NCBI GenBank assembly: GCA_000469685.2
Contig: LS997566.1
Coordinates: forward strand, 38,108,420-38,172,419
DNA length: 64,000 nt
From: Haemonchus contortus
Lineage: Eukaryota; Nematoda; Chromadorea; Rhabditida; Trichostrongylidae
Reading direction: 5' to 3'
Positions 58,614-64,000 of the stretch are shown one piece after another; the first letter of the stretch is position 1, and every line of letters starts with the position of its first letter. The notes under the pieces are model-generated. The model ran no database searches, had not been told where the DNA came from, and worked only from the letters and a program-made list of their open reading frames with translations. The position numbers were made by a program, and so were the translations under genes.

Positions 58614-61009
58614 AATGGATGATGACTTCTCTTCTATGTACAGATCACACTTAGGACTAAACACAAAACTAATACCGTATTCGTATAGGAGATGGAAGTT
58701 GATTGTAATGGAAGATGTGCTATGGGAACATATCAATCAAATCCTTACATTAAACTCTACTACGAGGTGCACCTGTGATTGACAAGTAGTAAATGGGAAG
58801 GCGATGCGTGTCTGTGTTTAGTGGATAGGTGATGACGTCAGCATTCATTTATAAAAATAGTTCTCGTTACATTTCCTTTAGAAAAGCTCAGCTGACTTCA
58901 CCACCTTGAGCGCCCCCAGCTCATCGAGTTGGCCTCGACTACACGAGCATCTACAGTGAGCTAGGGCACTCCCATACAATGACAAGACAAGTGGGCGATG
59001 ATGTAATTCAGGAGCACAAGGGGCCGCCGCGTCCGGGTATGGGACTTCTCGAACCCCGCCGCCGTTGACATCAACTGCAACTAGCGGGGCACAATAGAAT
59101 ACGCGAACACGGTTCACATCTCGAATGGCATATGAATGAGGATTGAGATGAAAGTGGATGAACGAATGTCCAGAGATGAGGAAGATACACATTATCGCGT
59201 CATATGATAAGAGACAAAAACCGGTTTGTGGATGATTGGCGACAATAAAGCTACACCGTTCGGACTGAGAGACACAAAATGCACATCAGAATGATCGACG
59301 AGAGGCTGAGAGCAGTGAAAGAGAGACATCGGGAGTCGATACAAAAATAATTAAGAATTTAGAACATTACAAAAATCATAACAAATACAACACATACATA
59401 TAACACAAACGAGATGACGAAGAGGTGCGTATTGATTAGGGATAGGATCGAACGATCGGTACAACCCGCTAGTGGAGATGACAGTTATGATCATCGAGAT
59501 GGTAGATGGGAAACGGGGGTGGGGATGAGTGATGAGATGGACAGTCCCTGATGATGAACGAATGAAAAACAAACCCGGCGTATACGCATACACAAAGGCC
59601 CGTTGTGCGTTAAACGAGGCGCATGATGAAAAAAAAAGAAGAAATAGTAAGGAAAAATTATTACACATAAAGGCAGCCGCAGCCACACATCGCAATGGGG
59701 GTGACCGGCTTCGGAAAAGGATAGACACTTAAGAGATGCAGACAAGCGAACTAAAATGCACTTCTAAACAAATACAAACGAGCTCATACAAAACGATGAA
59801 GGATGAAGAGTCATGAACGCGTGCGGTGCAACTTTCCTTCCACTCATTTCAATGACCGCGCGCGATCATGAGCACTTCATTTCCCATGCGAAGAGACAGA
59901 AGCAGATAGATGAACACAATCAGAGAGATGGGTACCCCGCATTGGTAAAATAGACGATGATCACGATCGGAGATAGACAAATTCGACTTAACAGTAATTG
60001 TATCGACATGACTCGCTTATTCAGATGTACTGTAATGTGGCTGTGAGGCCTCAGGCAATAGTTTACAAATGACTAAATTCTTCCTTTTGCACACTCGTTA
60101 TGGGAGAAGACACCACTGTGTCAAGTCACAAATATAAGACTACCCTAGACACACCTAAAACGCTACGACCCTAAAAATGACAACTTAAACAGCTTCCCCG
60201 CAACTAAAGTCATCACTGACCAGAAAATGCACTAACTATACCATATAACTAACGGATGACTGTAGCTGCTTTTTGGAGCCGTAATACACGCTTTAAAATA
60301 TGAGGTTTCTGACCATAGGCGGTGGGTCAGCAGCGTCATCGACATCACTGAAGCGAAATGGATCTAAAATCCAGGCTTAAAAAATGGGGCAATGGTGTCG
60401 ACGCGAGATAAACCACCGCTGACCCTTCCGACCATCACAATTGACAATCACAAACAATTCGACTCGATAGCATAAATTGAGGGATCTTGATTGGAAATAT
60501 TTTTGGCAAACTGAGAACTCTTACACGGGGATTTAAAAATGCAGATAGGATTTGAAAATAAGAATGTGAAAAAAACTGTTAACTAAGCGACTATCATCAT
60601 CAACCTACTAGAAGTTAGCGCTCGATGAGCCGAGCTGATCACATCACACTATACACGACAACAAAACATCAACGAGTCAAAAAGGAGAAAGAGAGAATTA
60701 CACCGAAAAACATCAACATGTGTGTGAGGACGACGAAATGACGAATGGGACCAGTGTTGGAAGAGATTGCCGCCGCCTGAGTACACCCCAAAAAAGAGTG
60801 TCCAACAGGTGGATATATGGGGGAGAAACTCGGCGTTGAAATGCCAGAGATCGAACTAGTACTACACTATGCACATGAATGAGAAGGTAGGTAGATAATA
60901 TAGACATACGTGTTGCAGACGGTTTGTTGATTGGATGTTGTAGGGCTTTGTCCAAACACACCTCCTGAGTGTGGACGTCGGAGGAGAGCACTTGCTGGTC
61001 GGCGACACA

Positions 61010-63769
61010 CTACGCCTGTAGAAGCACCTGCGATGGGAACAGGTGCTGTAGCTCGAAACGGCTTAGGTTTGTGACGCCGAGCGGATCTCCCGCACCTGCA
61101 TCCACTCCCCAAAGCGAGTCGAAGCGCGAGCCGACGCCAAATGGCGACGACATCGCACCACCAGACCACCAAGTATCCGACGAGCTGTAGCTGCTGCTAC
61201 CGCTCAGATCAGCTGTTGTCCAACTCCAACCGGCAAACGATTCGCCCAGAGCATCCTGAAAAAAATAATTGAAATATTGTATCAATTGTAAGAATGAATA
61301 AAAAGATTATGAGGTTCATGTGAGCTAAAACTTTCAGGTGAGTTGAGGCATTCACGCATGAAATTCTGTCAACGGCTTAACCTCATCTGGGTATGTGTAG
61401 CTGTGTCGGTTTGTGTTTACGAACTCTCTCCTTTTTCTCTCTCCCCGAGCAAATGGTAATGAATATTTCAGCATTTCGATGCCTTACCCCCATGTTGTCG
61501 TAGTTTTCGTCCCAAACTGAAATTGTATCTCTTCTTTTCTCAACCGCGACTGCCCCGATTCGTAATGCAAACATTAACGAGCGAACAAAGAAGTTGTTTT
61601 CCCTCACTTTACGACCCCCCATCGGAACCCGTACCGCCAGAGAAAAGATTAGGTTGCACCAAATTAACGAAAAACGATCTCAATCAGATCGCCCTGCCCT
61701 GGAAATAGGCCACACAGATGCGATGTGCATGAAAAAAATCGGAGCTTCCCGGGGTGGAAGGAACAGTTGTCTCATACGGAGAATGATTGATTGCTATGTA
61801 AAGCTCAGTAACGGAGTAGCTTTCCAGAAAACAAGACGAAGGCTCTACAACGCCCACTACGTCTTCCTTGTGAAAGAAGTGATCGGTAAACACTCAAGGT
61901 TGACTTCGTCCCGTCCTGTTATGCTCTCTCAGGTATGTTCTACCCACCCCGGACAGGAGATTTGCCCTATACACATGCTGACTGTGAGTGGTACTGATGA
62001 CTGTAACTAACTGGGAACATTTCCCCATAAAACCCACTATATCCTCTGTTACCATAATCCTTCATATTGCCCCAACAACGTCAGTCGACGTCATACTTGT
62101 CAAAGTGCAGCCTATTTCATTCGCATGCATTATTTCTACATAAGCACAAGTGTGCACTATGTTCAAAAGCTTCGCTGAAGCACGAGTTGAACTTCAGAAA
62201 CGTTGCCGTTACGTGAACGGAGACATTTTTCTCAGCGATAAAAAGCAGCGCTTACAAGAAACTTTCCTTTCTTGAGAAATGGTTTAATTCGCACAGTAGC
62301 TGCAACGTTTGTGCTGAATAACTGACTTAATCCGGATTAGATTACTGTAAAATGTATATCCTGAATTCCTTCTTTCTGCTTACTGCGTATAGCGAGAAGT
62401 CAAATCAACAACTGCGAGATATCTCCTTCCTACCGAACGCAATTTGCGGCACAATGCGAAATCGCACATCACGTGATGCCCAGCATGCTCAATTGGCATG
62501 GCCGCCTGACTGCCTTTGTAGCATTGGCGAGGAAAGTGAGAGCTGAGAGGGAGAGGAGAATCGAGAGACTGCCTTCGCTGCGGGACGGAATTAGCACAAG
62601 AGAGAAAGCGCGAGCAAGTCGCGTGACGACGCCGGTGGGCGGACAAACTGCGCGTCGACGGCAAAATGACTAGCGAGCAAATGGTCTCCGTTGACGGCCA
62701 AAGACAAAAGAACAGACAGACAGCAGGAGAGAAAGAACAAATGTGAAACGAAACAATGGAAGAAGATGAATAACATGACAAACCTGAATGGACTCAAAGA
62801 GATCGAAGCCCGACTGAGCCAAGCTGCTGCCACCACCACTCTTCACACCGGTCGCAGAATCGTCGCCGCTCCACGACCAGGTTGCTGATGGCGCCTGCTG
62901 CTGCTGAACCATCTGGCACACCTCCATGTCGAGATCATCGGAAATAAGAGAAGTAGCCTCCTCAGCTACGCGGCGCTCCTCTTGCTGCGGAGGTGCAACC
63001 GTCGCAGTGACCGGGATGGATGCCACGGCACTGGCTGACGACGTGGTCGACGTTGCACCAAATGGCCAACGACGCTCGTCGACGTCCATACGTTCGCCGC
63101 AGCCCTCACCCATAAGGTTGCAGTACAACTCCTCGTCGTCCAGCAGATCCAGATCGCGCTGAAAGTCAAGAATCGATCAGTATAGAATGGTTGAGATGCT
63201 AATTTCTTTAAGAAACCATCACTGCTCACCTGGAGCTGTTTGACGGTGTTGTAGACGAGCAGATGCTTCCGCAGAGGCAGGTTGTTAGATGCGCGCATCT
63301 TGAGCAAGCTGGCATCGAGCAACTGCCGACGCTGCTGACGCTCAATCTCGCGCTCGGCCGAAGACCGCGACGACGAACTAAACGAAGAAGAATATAAGCA
63401 ACTGGGATTCAAAGAGCCTGGCACCATACCAAAAAAAGCGTTGTATGCTCTGTATATGAGCGCCTAATCCCTCAATTTAACCCAGCTGCACGCTCAATCC
63501 CCGCCAAGTCACCCTGTCATCCAGCATTTAATTGTCCAGATTACGGTACCAACCTCGATTTGATGGAGCTTATAGACTCCGCCGACGAAGAGAGCGGAGA
63601 ATAAAGTCGCTCCATCGGAGGCGAGTCGGCCAAGTCATCGTCCGTGGAATAGGGAGACCTGTAATAAGAAATCCTTCATGAAATTCTGATTAACATCCCT
63701 ACTAGAATATTCAGCAACTATTTTCCACAAGCAATCAATTTTCTGCCTAGAACCAACTCACTGCGCCAT
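61010..63769 (-). CDS. SERTA-domain-like protein, 5 exons, 293 aa
   Basis: Minus-strand exons are 63769-63762, 63658-63554, 63377-63230, 63158-62784 and 61255-61010, all GT-AG with consistent phases. The N-terminus is acidic and serine-rich (residues 1-45). Residues about 51-100 fit the SERTA pattern: RRQLLDASLLKM, then LRKHLLVYNTVKQLQRDLDL, matching the family order R-x-LL-x-SL-x-K ... LR-x-x-x-L-x-x-NT-x-x-x-LQ-x-(D/E)L. In SERTAD proteins and fly taranis this region mediates contacts with cell-cycle and transcription regulators (for example CDK4 or PP2A, and bromodomain partners). The rest is low-complexity: a Q run (QQQQ near 174), acidic patches, and a Ser/Trp-rich C-terminus (GWSWTTADLS, SSSDTWWSGG). 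It is probably a nuclear transcription cofactor. Assignment rests on one short domain by eye. Confidence 0.75.
61256..62783 (-). other. SERTA-like gene intron 4
   Basis: 1528-bp GT-AG intron, by far the largest of this gene (the others are 71-176 bp). No known repeat was recognised inside; the open frames here have no motif. Confidence 0.65.
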
Positions 63770-64000
63770 TTGCGTATATCCAGCGATGGCAGGGACGAGA
63801 GGTAGCTAAACAAATGGGACTGGGCGCCTGTTCGGCTGTGTATTTAAAGGGTCACCCCGCACGTGATTCACGCAGAAGGGGAGGGCAGAGCCGATTCGAG
63901 AACGATCTATGGTGTTGCGGCGAAAGCGGCAGATAAGCAAACGTTGAATGGGATTTCCATTAGGGAAAGAGAAGGTGAAGTGATTCGCACTGGGCCACTT
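63770..64000 (-). promoter_or_regulatory. Upstream region of the SERTA-like gene
   Basis: Unlike the other two genes, no TTTCAG acceptor lies next to the ATG. Instead there is a TTTAAATA TATA-like box (complement of about 63840-63847) some 75 bases upstream, and a palindromic E-box CACGTG at 63860-63865. This suggests a conventional promoter with a short 5'UTR. Confidence 0.35.

Larger units (their letters stand above)
58128..61009 (-). other. Probable long 3'UTR of the SERTA-like gene
   Basis: From the stop at 61010 downstream on the minus strand, I find no AATAAA until 58146-58141, about 2.86 kb away. The interval is free of the SINE and foldback families seen elsewhere and is skewed to purines on + (pyrimidines in the transcript). 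It includes GAT repeats (CATCAT in the transcript) at 58595-58613. These points suggest transcribed, constrained sequence. The open frames here (up to 125 codons) show no motif. An unrecognised gene is the alternative. Confidence 0.4.

Noticed and set aside
1..64000. CRISPR array, rRNA genes, operon-type prokaryotic structure
   Set aside because: No regularly spaced direct repeats, no rRNA signatures, and genes are multi-exon eukaryotic.

Overview
The window looks like nuclear DNA of a nematode, probably a strongylid or hookworm-like clade V species; this is inferred from gene structure and repeat style, as no rRNA or mitochondrial marker is present. Genes have many small exons with TTTTCAG-type acceptors. 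Two genes have a TTTCAG acceptor only 1-4 bases before the start codon, as expected for spliced-leader trans-splicing. The DNA is dominated by introns, intergenic sequence and decayed mobile elements.

Three host genes can be rebuilt exon by exon with all reading phases consistent. (1) A globin on + (6949-18106, 5 exons, 189 aa). Its last intron is 7.3 kb and holds a foldback element, a SINE, a MITE and an almost complete LINE. (2) A saccharopine-dehydrogenase-like oxidoreductase on - (31856 down to 21410, 12 exons, 426 aa), convergent with the globin; its first intron is of GC-AG type. (3) A SERTA-domain-like protein on - (63769 down to 61010, 5 exons, 293 aa), followed by a probable very long 3'UTR reaching about 58.1 kb.

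Repeats explain much of the rest. There is a decayed Tc1/mariner element with 26-bp ends (3100-4398). A tRNA-derived SINE family has at least nine copies, one with a perfect 13-bp target duplication. A 324-bp MITE has a 9-bp target duplication. A CR1-like LINE lies at about 13.4-17.6 kb. An RTE-like fragment (19.75-20.24 kb) is itself split by another insertion.

The most unusual feature is a group of foldback elements that share a roughly 20-bp end (consensus ARTGGCTGCTTTCATAGTCC) but have unrelated GC-rich cores. The largest (53754-54371) has two 277-bp arms that match at 269 positions with no gap. Its core is an array of 12-bp units centred on short, mostly palindromic GCGCGA-N4-TCGCGC cores, so it is palindromic on two scales.

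The 26 kb between 31.9 and 58.1 kb holds no gene I can support. It carries SINE remnants, mono-G tracts, GGGGCC-type runs, microsatellites and the large foldback. No tRNA gene, rRNA gene or CRISPR array was seen.
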